From: Breviolum minutum Mf 1.05b.01
Taxonomy: Eukaryota > Sar > Dinophyceae > Suessiales > Symbiodiniaceae
DNA: 64,000 nt
Direction: 5' to 3'
Assembly: GCA_000507305.1 (NCBI GenBank)
Contig: DF239137.1
Coordinates: 226,506-290,505, forward strand
How positions within the stretch are numbered: position 1 is the stretch's first letter; each line of letters opens with the position of its first letter. Below are positions 20,156 through 32,078 of this stretch, one piece after another. The notes under the pieces are model-generated. The model was given only the letters and a program-made list of their open reading frames with translations, had not been told where the DNA came from and made no database searches. The translations under genes were made by a program, and so were the position numbers.

Positions 20156-20264
20156 ATATGGATGTTTCCGAAAATAGGGGTACCCCCAAATCATCCATTT
20201 TAATAGGGTTTTCCATTATGAACCATCCATTTTGGGGTACCACTATTTTTGGAAACACCCATAT
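20156..20264. repeat. Palindromic MITE-like element, about 109 bp
   Basis: The arms are near-perfect reverse complements: ATATGGATGTTTCCGAAAAT at the left matches ATATGGGTGTTTCCAAAAAT read from the right, and both continue through GGTACCCC. I recognise this as a very common repeat in Symbiodiniaceae sequence, where it often yields a spurious translated peptide. That recognition is from memory. Confidence 0.8.
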
Positions 20265-22080
20265 GGGGATATTTGATAATTTGTCCATTTTTTCCACATT
20301 TTGAGGTCCCGAAAGAACTTCCAGTAGCACCTCGAAGTTGGTTCGAAAGATCCAGTCGAACCTTCGCCAATTTCCATCAACTTGGCACATCAAGTTAACA
20401 ACCGAGGCACGTAGGCGAGCAGGTTGATCAAATGTATGGTCGGCACCTCGGGGGCAAAGCCAAGGTCCCCTAGTTGGAGGTCACCAACAACCTTGGAGTT
20501 TGGGGCACCTGGAACTCACCATCCCAAAAATGGGTACACAAAAATTGCCAGGTTCATTTCATTCTTGCAATATTTCAACATCTGAAAGAGGTTACAAGCC
20601 TTGCCAAACACAAATAAGGGTATATAATGTATATATTATATATTGGGAATTGGAATTGTATCTAATGCAATGATGACATGCCTTTCAAGTGTAATACAGT
20701 AGTAATGCAGCATCGCACCATCCACGTACCCGTGCAAATCAACAGGACTATGTAGAATATCCCCCCAACCAACATCTTCCACAACCGGAGCACAGCAATC
20801 AGCACGGACAACTCCATGTAAATCCTGAGTCGGATGGCGAGATGGATCATTGCCATGGGCACCACCCCTGAGATTTCATGGAAAGGAATTGTCACTTACG
20901 TTCTGGTCCTCTGGCACCCCAGCATGTGCAGCTTGGTACATCATGTTCGCTGAAGATTCCACTAACGGAGTAATGATAATGAGTAATGAATGAGACATTT
21001 TTGAAATGGATTGCACAAGCACAAGGCATAGGTTGACACCCAAAGATCGAGGCACCGTCCAAGAACTCTTTCCAAATCACACTGACCACAGTCCAGTTGT
21101 TTTGGACAAATGAAGCCCACTAAGTCGACTACCCAGCCAGAACTGCACATGCTAGTGGGATTACAAGGCTACAGGCTTTGAATTGATGGCTGCAATGGCA
21201 CCCACACCAAATTTACCCCTTGAACCTCTGACACCCCTGCAACTCAGCATCGGCCGGAAGGAAATCTTCCCTGTAGGATTGGCGGGTCGGTAGGCTGCCA
21301 ATTCGAAGACACACCTGAAACTTGTCATTCATGAAAAACATGGATCCTACTCTCACACTGGCGTTAGCTCATTCAAGAACCATACAAAAGAGAAATGAAA
21401 TCATGGTGCAGAAAAGGTACCATAATCTGGATAGGTAAGGTGCACCTGAGTTGCAGTTAGCTTGATAAAGTTTGATGTTTGAGTCAAATGAGTCAAGAGC
21501 AATTAACTTTGGAGCCGGCTAATCGGTGGGGATTCCCATTCTAAACCATTCGGCAAAACTCACCGTACCTAGCCCCAAATGGATCCAACTACAGTAGATG
21601 GTTTCTGGTTTCCTCTGGATTTTTTTGTGACAGAAATTATATTATTATATATTCTCCCTGTGGACCGCGGGTGGTCCATCCCTATCATGCATTCCAAATT
21701 CGCTGTAATATATACATGTTCAACAAAACAAAAACAAAAACGCAATTATCAAACTCGCAGAAAAAAAAACAAGCCCAACATCTCCACATTCAGCGCCATG
21801 ACACTCCAAAGCACTCGCAACTCATCTGACATCGCCAAGAAACCTCCCAAACCTCGCCCGAATGATCACACACAGAGTCACACACACACAACAAAAAAAA
21901 AAAAACAGAGAGTTTTTTCAATATGACGCAGGGTTGCTTGGCCCCCTGACAATCACCTACTAGTAGTATTGGTAGTGGCCGTGGAAGTGAAAAAAAATCG
22001 AAGTACAATTGGTAGTATTTGTAAAGCAGTAAAAGCAGTAGTAGCAATAGTAGTAATAGGTAGTAGTAATAATAGTTTGT
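20265..22080. other. No gene recognised
   Basis: Short open frames only. Poly-A/AC-rich sequence lies at 21720-21915. Confidence 0.35.
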
Positions 22081-22081
22081 C

Positions 22082-22303
22082 ATAGTAGTAATCGTAGTAG
22101 TCGTAGTGGCAGTAGTGGTAGTAGTGGTAGCGGCAGTAGTGGTAGTAGTGGTAGTAGCGATAGTAGTGGTGGTAGTGGTGGTAGTAGTGGTAGTGGTAGT
22201 GGTAGTGGTAGTAGTGGTAGTAGTGGTAGTAGTGGTAGTAGTGGTGGTAGTAGTGGTAGTAGTGGTAGTAGTGGTAGTAGTGGTGGTAGTGGTGGTAGTG
22301 GTG

Positions 22304-22334
<31 letters not shown>

Positions 22335-22376
22335 AAGAAGAAGTAGTAGTAGTAGCAGTAGCACTAGTAGTAGCGG
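22082..22376. repeat. Long GTA/GTG trinucleotide microsatellite
   Basis: Nearly 300 bp of GTA and GTG triplets, with GAA interruptions near 22333-22345. It creates long open frames of Val or, on the other strand, Leu/Pro. These are artefacts of the repeat, not genes. Confidence 0.9.
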
Positions 22377-23446
22377 TGGTGAGAGCACTAGGTCTTTACA
22401 TGTGCTACTAAAACTGGAAAAATACTCTGCATACAATTAGATTGTTGATAGTTGATTGCTGCAAATGGATCTATCATCCGAACTTATCACACTTGTCACA
22501 CTCATCAACGTACGTTTTTGCAACACGGCGAACTTGCTTGTCACAAACGCTGTCCCAGAAGCCATACACAGCACGCTCCGTGAGCTCTCTGTCGCTTTGG
22601 TTGACACAGGCCTTGATATTGAGCGGCATTGGCTCGCTGTTTCACATGAAACGCTACAACTCCAGCAAACATACGAACCAAAAACAAACAATGTATATGA
22701 GTACATCGCACAAAATCATCGATCTAGGTCAGAATCTGCTTCCTGTACCCAACGCTAGGTCTGCATACCGCGTGATCGACCCATCTGTCCCTCATCGAAA
22801 ACTAAAAGAGTAAGTACATGGCAAAGGTTTCCACATAATGATTTGTCTGGGCCACCTTTTAGGAGCTGTTCCATCTACTTTTGATTGAAAATGAGCCGGA
22901 AATGTATTTTCCTTTATAATTTAAATTACCGACCATATGATAATGGTTGATAATGATGTTGGGCAGCTGTGTCACCCTTCAAACTGATCCGCCCAAGGCA
23001 AGTGGCTACATCCAAAAAGCATGTGTCTGGCGCTCGCCCGAGGCTTGGAAAATAGGGAGCCATCAGAAATCCCAACGTCAAAGAACAGAAGCCTCAGCAT
23101 TGGTCAAAACGCCTCAAATCTCTATTTCGTAAATGTCCTGCATCATATGTCAAAATGGTTCATGTTTGAGCTTAAGTCTTAAGCCTTTAAAACAATAGTA
23201 TTCATGTGATCTAAAAGATTCTAAAAGCACCTAGCCATCTCAACGAGCTGTGCTGAACAAACAATTATCCGTTTTAATTTTAGATCGAAAGTATTGCCTA
23301 TTGATTTAAATGCTAAACTTCACTGAAACCTTGGTAACTACATAAAATTGATATACATAAAATGTATACATTAATATATCACTACATATTAAGTATACAT
23401 ATTTAAATTAAGATGACTATAGATAGTACAAATGGTATATATCTGC

Positions 23447-23617
23447 CAAACACGGACATCTGCAAACATGTTGAGGCCCCTTTCCCCTTCCCAAAACCCA
23501 TCTTGGACTGGTCGTTGCTGCCTTTCAAAAAACCTTGCCACCAACTCGTTGGGCCCCCCCATACTGTTGATGGTTCGTAAATCCCAAACAACCCACCTGG
23601 CATTTTCCCAAAAAATC
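23447..23617 (-). CDS. Candidate exon B of the same gene
   Basis: A TTTTTACAG acceptor precedes 23617. The frame runs to about 23447, where a GC donor (GCAGAT) is possible. It reads WENARWVVWDLRTINSMGG and continues with balanced, non-repetitive composition. Joined to exon A the phase matches and the intron is only 31 nt. No homologue comes to mind. Confidence 0.35.
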
Positions 23618-23648
23618 CTGTAAAAATAGGATTTCAACCTACCTTCAC

Positions 23649-23826
23649 CTCAACTGGTGAGTCAGTTTCCCGGATTTCTGGTTGCCATCAACAGTTCCCA
23701 ACCCCGCTTTTCGTATGTTTTCGTTGATCCAGGTTGAGGCCAAGAAACTGGTAAGCAAGGTCCATGGCACCAAGGGAATTTCAAATAATCCATCTATCTT
23801 CATGTCTGGTGGGAACTCATAGGGAA
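23649..23826 (-). CDS. Candidate exon A of an unrecognised gene
   Basis: On the minus strand a CCAG acceptor before 23826 opens a frame that ends at a GTGAAG donor after 23649. The peptide contains PYEFPPDMKIDG and a hydrophobic stretch, PLVPWTLLTSFLAS. Its phase leaves two bases, which fits exon B. The family is not recognised. A membrane-associated protein is possible from the hydrophobic segment. Confidence 0.35.
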
Positions 23827-23899
23827 CTGGAATGACATCCCAAACACACAAGATAACCTTGGTCATCAAACACAAAGGTGGCGACAAAATCATACATCA

Positions 23900-26800
23900 C
23901 AAGTACAGAACACACGAATTACGAAAACATGTGCAAATGGCGTTGCCTCCTGATTCTGCATTCATTTTTGTTTGACATCTAACATAATCAACTCCCTTAG
24001 CTGTGCAACGCATCACATCCAACCACGTATTCTCACCTTCGACATTTCACTGGCAGTGTAAGAAGATAATTTCTTCTCTCAAATTTACGCTCGCGCCTTG
24101 TGGAATGTCTTCACAAATCTTCCAACTTCAAAGTGTGCATTATCTCGCTCGATTCCTACATATCTTCAAAAGAAAAAGTCCAAACTACAACTCACACAGT
24201 TCGCGACAAACAAAAGCAGAATGAATCAAAACATATATTTCACCCCAAGAGTGCAACCAAACAACTATTAAGACTTGTGCCACGACCCAGAAGCAAAGTG
24301 CAATTGGCCAACCACTTTGCCTCAAGTTTGTGTATTTCAGCATATGCACAACTGTTCTGAGTCACAGTGAGTCTCCCTTTTTGTTCTTTCTTCGCTGGGG
24401 TTTTGCAGCTTCCCTTTGGACTTCACCGCAGAAACCATCCGAAATCTCAAACTTTCCCCCCGTGACGGCTCCAAATGGTGAACCTTTCAGGACCATTGCA
24501 GGGTCGCAATGGTTTTTTTGACAGGCTCTAATTAGACTAAACATAATAATGAACAACTTCAAACCAGTTGCAATTCCTTGACACATTTTCCATGACAAAA
24601 TACCCGCTCATAGAACATGTTGTACTAAGGGTAAACTTCCATTTTCCCACTTCTAGGCTGTGTTGTTCTAGGATTTACGGCCGCCCAACCATCCAACCGC
24701 GGTGCAGTAAGATAGCCAAGTGCTTGGCCAAGCCAGAAGTGTTCCACCTCAGAGCCGTTCCCTCCCTATGTTTCAATCACGTCATCGGCCGTCTCGGAGA
24801 CTTCTTTATTTGAGGAAATCATCTTTGAACTGTTTACGGTATATATGCAACAGTGTATATTAAATGGATTATATATATATACATATGTAAATATAAAAAG
24901 TAATAATATACGTATATAGACAAATACAATTACTGTATATATATATATATTATTTATGTATACACATACAATATATGTGTGTAGATTATGTGTGTGTCCT
25001 GCGATGTTTTGTACAGTAGGCAATCAATGTACTGGTACAGTAGTATGTAGATAGTGTGATCGAATCCACGTAATGTCATGCACTGGAATGCAATGAGATA
25101 AAATGTGTAATGCGTATGCATGCATGCAGGAAGTTGGTGGCGTGCATCTTGTGCGCACAGGCGTTCATGAACGTATGAATGAATGTGCATATAGCAAATT
25201 TTGAAAACATAACATGTACGTATCTGGTGCAAATTTATGATTTTATGAAATATATCTCTATTATACTGTATGATCCATCAATGATACCTAGTTCATTGGT
25301 CATAACATCATGTAATATTGTCTGGACCAAATGGTCAAGAGGAACAGCTTCATCGGGACCAAAATGAATTGCAACTATGTTCAACTGGAACACCTTGAAG
25401 GTGTGATTTTCAATGAATGGCAAGAAGTGAACTAGAAATTTAGATGATTTGGGGGGATTTGGGGGGATTTGGGGTTACATATTGTTCTGGAAACACCTTG
25501 TCCTCTGTGACTCCTTTGAACCAGGACACGTATGGGACAAGAACATGTCGTATTTCTTACATGGCTTGGAGATCTTCCACCCTTGGTGACCCGGTGGGAA
25601 ACTGGTGGGAAAGTGGTGGCGCTCTTGGGGACTCCGAGCCAAAAAAAGCCGCCATGTTTGTTGAAAGGTGATTCATGGGGTAACCGGGTAACCTGCACAC
25701 AACCGTTGTGAAACATTGTATTTGTACAGGCTGCATGCTGGAAAAACACACGACTTCTTTGGTCCATGGAGATGTGTGCATATAACCTACTGACCTTGTG
25801 CTCTGTTTGGGGCAAATCCATGCAAATCCACCAAGAAAGATCATGCGTAGCTGCTTTGTTTCCTCTGTGGGTAATATGATGTTAAGAAGCATAAGTTACA
25901 GTAGGGGATTGGCAGCATGGACAGTCAGTATATGCCAAACATGATGGTATCGAAAGCAACATCACATCAAACAAAAACACCACTCCAATCGTTTCATGCT
26001 GCTTGGTCAAATTAGATGTCACTATGGCAACATCACAACAAGTCACCGCTCCCAAAAAAATGGGTTTGGTCAGAGTCAATTTGTGTGGCTTGCCTGAATT
26101 CCAACCATAATCTGAGGGAACAGGTCTGCTGAAGCCATGATCATTTGAGGTGTTACCTTGCGAAGGATGCCCACTCTCGCCAAGGCACGGTAGTCGCATT
26201 GCTTGGATGTCAGCCTCCGGGATGGGGAAACATCACGGTGGTAGGAAAGCTGCCCGGGAAAGTTTTGCCCTGGAAACCTTCTACAGGGTCATGTTGCGAC
26301 CCTAACGACCAAAGCATGGAAAGGTTGCACAGCCTACCCACCCTGGCTGTGAGAGTCTGTGATTCAAAGCTTCAAAACTCGCAAACGAGACGAATCGAGA
26401 CGACATATCCGTGCGCATCATTGTGACGGTCCTGCTGGGGCTGGTGTACCACATGCAACCGCCATATTTCAGGCAATCTCGTAGAGTGAGCCCACGCATG
26501 ATTTCCTGACCAATCAATGTCTACATGTCCTCGGTAAATGGTAATTACTATATAATTGCTCTGTTGCGAATATAATTGCTCTGTTGCGAATAAAAGTTTT
26601 GTATTGTCAAGTGCTGCAGCTGACCAAAAAAAAAAGGTCATGCAAATCTCTGATCTCAACTGATCTCTTACCAACTTCAAATAGTCATAAATTCGGCCTT
26701 TACTCGTCAATGGCACGTCCATCCGGGCGCCACACTAGGTTGAACAACCCCCTCCCTACCAACTCCCGGCCGTATCGACTTCAAGTTCATTGCCCATGCG

Positions 26801-28844
26801 CGAATAGCAGCTGAACCTCAAAGCCAGAGCTCCAATGAATCTAGCAGAGTCATTGCATGATGTTTAATGGGTAGAAGATGTGGCAAAAACCATGAGAATA
26901 TCACAAGAATACATCTTAAAGGTCAAACAAAAAAATTGATTGACTCCACAATTCTGGGCTGGCCACAGCAACATGGTCACACCCCAGCCAAAATGTTTCA
27001 CTCCGATGTCCAAAATTGTTTCTGTGAGCTTCGTGGGTTGTCTTGTTGGCCGAGCTTATGTTTTGTTGAATCACTGAATCACCCTGAAAAGGACAATGCA
27101 GTCCAACTTTTGAGGACCCGTTAAAGACAAGACACTTGGCGCTGGTTCCTGAAACTGCCTCGCTCGGTAACCTTTACCAACAGTTGAGTGGAGCGAAAAT
27201 GGGGTTGGCTACCAGCAAAGGCAGGATAGAAACGTATATGAAACACTATACTGTCACTATACTAATATTAATATCTGAATTATACATCTCACGAGTCGCA
27301 TGTCTATCTGCATTGTTTTTTCCAAACATGGGATACTATATATTATATATGGTACTATATGTTGGCATCTAGCGGCTTACAGTCCTTTGAGAGTGCTTGC
27401 GCTTTGACCCTTGTCCACTGAGGACCTCTTTGGCTGGAGGGTCTAAGAAAAATAATGCTTCAAATCTGTGTGTCTTGCTTTTAAGGGATATAGGTGATAA
27501 TCATCCGAACGCCTGTCTGTCTGTAAATCATTGGGTTCATTGCAGGTTCAAATCAAAAGGTCTTACATATAGAAATGGATAATCAGTGGACATTCATAGA
27601 TTGGAATGAGAGGACAAACTTGCACAATCTTACAATGTACAAACGAGCGCGAAAAACCGCTTCCACACTTTCACACTTGTACAAGTTTAAAAAAGTCTTC
27701 ATTCCACTTGATTCCATGGACGTTACAAGCAATTCCTAACTTCGCTGAATTGAGACATCACATTTTGGGCAAATTGAAAATATGGCCAGAATACCAATGC
27801 AACTTGCACTTGGCAAAACTTTAAGTGGTGTGGTACCTTCTTCAAAAGCGTCCAATTTGTCAAGCTGCAATGGTGCGACATCTAACAAATAGATACGCTT
27901 GCATTTTGGGATATGCTCAAACCTGCTTTAGCTAAGAAAACATGAAGGTTCAGGGAAAATCTGAATTTTAAGATGTTTAAGCCTCTAGATTGCTATCATG
28001 TCATCATGGAACAACACTGGATTCGATGAAGTTGGATGATGAAGCTCGTCAGGGCCTTATAACTCCACATCTTTGAACTCCCTTTTACAAGGCACCATCA
28101 GAAAATATCAAAAATATGTTTCCAGCCAGACTAAATCCCATAAAAGAGAACGCAGGTATTTTACAGCCTGCTTGCTCTGATGATCCCATTTTTCGTCGGG
28201 TCGCTGCTTCAGGCTTCACTACGGAAGACTGGCACACCCGGAACTCACAAGTGTTGCGAGAGGCTTGGAGGCCAGTGAGTGATGTTAGGACCAGGTCAAG
28301 TGCGAAACCTTCCAAAACCCAAACATGCGAATTTGATCGAAAATGCGGTTCCTTTCCTACAACTTTGGGCATCCATGGGCATCCCAAGTCCCAGACTTGC
28401 ATGTGCTTGCACATGCGAGACTACAGTAACACTTGTTGCTTTCCCACATCTCCTACCGCCGTCCTGCACAAAAAAGAGTCACTGCCACAGGACTTCAGGA
28501 CCATTTGGCTAAGCTATTTCCTTTTTTCATCAAGAAGAAACAAGTTCACCAGGAACCAGGAAGCAACAGCATTCTGAAATTTCAGAAGTACTTGGAGCCA
28601 TTCTGGCAAACGGTACATGTGGGAAAGACCTGGCATGTTCATTTTGGTGGCATTCTGACATTCGGTGATGGCCAGCACGCCCACAAAAAAAACAGAAAGC
28701 CATCAAAAAAGCAGCCGATGGTTGCAAGGACCTTCATCCTTACAGACTTTAAGTGGCTTTCACTGCAACCTTCATTTTTTAACCATACAATCCGCTTCGG
28801 GATTCTGCATTTTTGTCGAACCTCATCCTTTGGATGAGACTCAC
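23900..28844. other. No gene recognised; contains a few short repeats
   Basis: AT-rich (TA)n sequence lies at about 24840-24990, three GATTTGGGGG-like units at 25447-25474, and an exact 2 x 20-bp repeat at 26551-26590. Some short minus frames look protein-like, but no splice-consistent chain was found. Confidence 0.35.
26551..26590. repeat. Perfect 2 x 20-bp tandem duplication
   Basis: TATAATTGCTCTGTTGCGAA occurs twice in a row without mismatch. Confidence 0.85.
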
Positions 28845-29254
28845 CGAAGGAAAATGGGACCATGACCTGTAGGCTGATAATAAATTTGGCCACTTGGCGA
28901 AGTCGGCTGGATACAGATATGACTCGGCGGGACCGTTGTGCAAGGTGGTGGCGGGGCAGGTACCGTCTGAATGGAGACTTGCTGAAGTGATGGTTGGCAC
29001 ACATGCTGAACTGCTGGTTGGCAACCATGTGATGAAGCTAAGTAGCTTTGGCCAACTACATGATGATGTGCCACAGCATGTGCCACATATGCAGTCTTCG
29101 GTGTCTCCATCACTGCCACATGGGCTGGTGATGGTGCAACCAGCGTTACATCTCTCCTGCAGGCCGTGAAGGCCAAAAAGGCCGCAACAATTGTAGCCAG
29201 AACAAGGATAGCAGCAAGGACAATGAGTGTAACAGTACAAACGGGGCAGTCCAT
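28845..29254 (-). CDS. First exon of a single-pass membrane protein, His/Pro/Gln-rich tail
   Basis: An ATG at 29254 starts MDCPVCTVTLIVLAAILVLA, a single strong transmembrane segment (about residues 7-30) ending in Cys-Arg-Arg. A tail of about 100 residues follows, rich in His, Val, Pro, Gln and Ser. The exon is 410 nt and ends at a GTGAGT donor after 28845; without splicing the frame stops at once. An upstream in-frame start at 29329 would add 25 residues, but the ATG directly before the hydrophobic segment is the better choice. The positive charge after the membrane segment suggests a cytoplasmic tail. No family is recognised and downstream exons were not found. Confidence 0.5.
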
Positions 29255-29899
29255 ACTTTCCCACCTTCTGTTGCTCTGGGCCAAATGGCTATGGGATTTT
29301 GGGATGTTGAAATGAATTTGGTTGAACATGGATCGGATAAGAACTGGATAGAACTAGTCTATGCACGTCTATTCAGTTTAATCTTAAATCAACATTAAGG
29401 GCGCCCAAACGTATCTGACCCTTCTTAAGATGGATGGAATCCGGTCATCTCCTCCACAGATTCGCAAGTTCCTCTGATACACTTCTCCCGAAGTTCACCA
29501 CCTTTGCACCCTTGTCTTGTCAATCATGTAGAGAACTTATAAAGATGATATGAAAACAAATACCCTCCTGGGAACTAACATATCCCCCTACCAAGGCACT
29601 TCTGATGATTTTCCTTGTCCTAAGGTAGGATATGTTACTTCCCTTGAGCTTACTCACCATGCTGGTCATCAGACTTTGGACAGCCGGGAGACGAGGCCAC
29701 TGCTGAATCCATGGAAATATTGCGCTTGGGTTCTGCAGCGCCATTAGCACCTATCGAAATCCGACATTTGATGGTTCCCCCCAGCAACTATAGGTAGCGC
29801 AAGGTAATCTCATGAAAAACAAACAAATATCATTTGATTCATTTTTGTTGTTCAACTGAACTCTTGCGGTACATAAACGCAGTGTTCTTTAAAGCCTTC

Positions 29900-29943
29900 G
29901 CCAAGTAGGGATGAACATTCAAAAAAATCTGTCGCGAAACCTG
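29900..29943. repeat. Possible 3' relic of the 98-bp MITE family
   Basis: CCAAGTAGGGATGAACAT followed by an A-rich run and GCGAAACC matches the distal half of the elements at 50927 and 56131, without the left arm. Confidence 0.4.
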
Positions 29944-32007
29944 AACCGCAAAAATCTCACCAGTGCCAAATTGACTTGAGCCTGTTTCATCCGAGAATGC
30001 TGGCAGCCATTTGCCATGATGACATGAACAAAGCTTAAGCGATACATAAATACTATATTGAAATCTTACACTTGATCTTCGACAGGGGCATGCTCAATAT
30101 ATGATCCCATAGCCAAGCCAGTAAAACGACACCCACTCTTTTGTTCCCTGTACCCACTGTCGCACCATCAACTTTGGACTCACAAATAGTAATGCCCAAC
30201 TCCTCAGTAACAGGAGTGCCCCCGTATCCGTGCAGGCATGTTTGCTTAATCAATTCTAGATTCATCTAGATTCTGATTCATGCTCCATCATATATCGAGT
30301 TTGTGGGTCTTTTGGCATGTTCTTGCACGTGATCGCCATTGCCATTGTCATGACCATGTCCTTGCCAATGCAGTGATGCACAGTGTGTCTGTGTGTATTT
30401 ATAATTATATCAATAAATACAGTATGTATAAATATATATATATATGTGTGTGTGTTTGTTTTCTAATATAGCTGTGATTCACTCAAGTAAAGGTTGATAG
30501 GGATCCTCTACAAAAACAAAACCTGCTGGTCACTGTTACAGTTGGGGGGGGCACCACAAGGTATGTTCTAGTTACGAATGTTATCCCGTTACTAGTTAGC
30601 TCTATTAGCAAGGGATGCAAAACCTGGATGGCACCCTGCCCAAATGGGTGGTATCTAGATGAGCGTATATGTGATATTACTGTAACACTTGCTGCCATAG
30701 CTCCAATAATATGACATGGACCACGTCCAAATGCCTGTAATAAATGAAAGTCACAAACATAAAAAAAATATATATATATATATCCATCCTGAGAAAGCAC
30801 AACGAGTTTGCCTCGCAGCAGGATGACATTTGATCGCGTGAAAGTATGAAAACACAGCACAAAAGCGTGCATATCTCAAACATGATTATTCGCGAATCAG
30901 TTGAGTTCACTGAAAATGCTCCCATTACAGGTGGATGAACCTCTTAAAAACTTACCTTTTTCCCTCCACTTGTTTTCATCCGAATACTGATCGTCCCTTG
31001 ACCCAGACCCCAGAACTCTAAAATTACAGAGAAACATCCGCGCCAAGCATCTTCTAATACGTCATGCAAATCCGTCAGATCCGACTTCCGAGACTCATCT
31101 GACACTGAAGGATGACTGTGAAAGGACATGGCGTTCGTCAAATGCGCCGGGAATCAAAGTAATGAACGGGATCTGTGTTTCTGAACCTGAGATGAGAATT
31201 TTATGGAACAGCCTGCAGTGTTTGATGATAGACTAGGAAACCAATGGAAACCAACACAAAAAGAAAATACCAAAAAAAAGACTGAAGGAAAGTCATCAGG
31301 AAAGTGCTTCATGAAGCATTCATGAGGTTCTCCTACCGAACTTCCTCAATACCTAGATTCTGTTTCTTACAAATATAAGGGAACTATACATAACTCCTAT
31401 ACCTCGTTCGCGAACCAAAAGGAGCCACAAGGACGGCAAAGAGCGGTGGCTCCACTCCGTCTTGGTCTGAAATAACATCTCCAAAGGAGATTTCAGAGTG
31501 TCAAGTCGGTCAAGTGATATGACTATGAACATACCTCCAGTATTCCTGAACAATACTTTCAAAACAAGTTCTTGTGATTTTCGTTGTTGGAGTACCTTCA
31601 AAAACCTTCCTCTCCAGAACACCAGGGGATTCCATCAGTTGGAACTTGGTCCTGCACAACTGACACTGCGAAATGAGTTCTTTCCACATAAAAAAACATC
31701 TTACATCTCTTTAGTGAGCATCACCTAAGTGCCCAAAAATCACCCAGTCTTGCCACTTGGGGAAAAGCTACTGCCCGAATCATGGCAAGTGAGGAAATGG
31801 TGTCAGAAAAAAAGATGGTCCAAGGGGTTTAGCCTATAAGGAAGTCATTGAGATTCTTGCGATACCACTAGCTCCATCTACTGTACAAGTAAAGAAACAT
31901 GATATGCACCAAAGCACACCTCTATCTTGACACACCCTTGATGATGCAGGAAGACTTCCCTGCACATACACACTTATATATAGCGATATGAATAACACTG
32001 ATGTTAT

Positions 32008-32008
<1 letters not shown>

Positions 32009-32077
<69 letters not shown>
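32009..32077. repeat. Microsatellite (GAT)23
   Basis: Twenty-three uninterrupted GAT units. In the plus frame they read as poly-Asp, but there is no supporting gene. Confidence 0.9.

Positions 32078-32078
<1 letters not shown>

Noticed and set aside
22080-22436. Long open frames of nearly pure Val (plus) or Leu/Pro (minus)
   Set aside because: They are translations of the GTA/GTG microsatellite and have no coding complexity.
28530-28727. CCHC-like zinc-knuckle peptide (CFFCGRAGHHRMSEC)
   Set aside because: Spacing is one residue off the canonical CX2CX4HX4C and there is no supporting context, so it may be chance. It could also be a later exon of the gene at 28845-29254.
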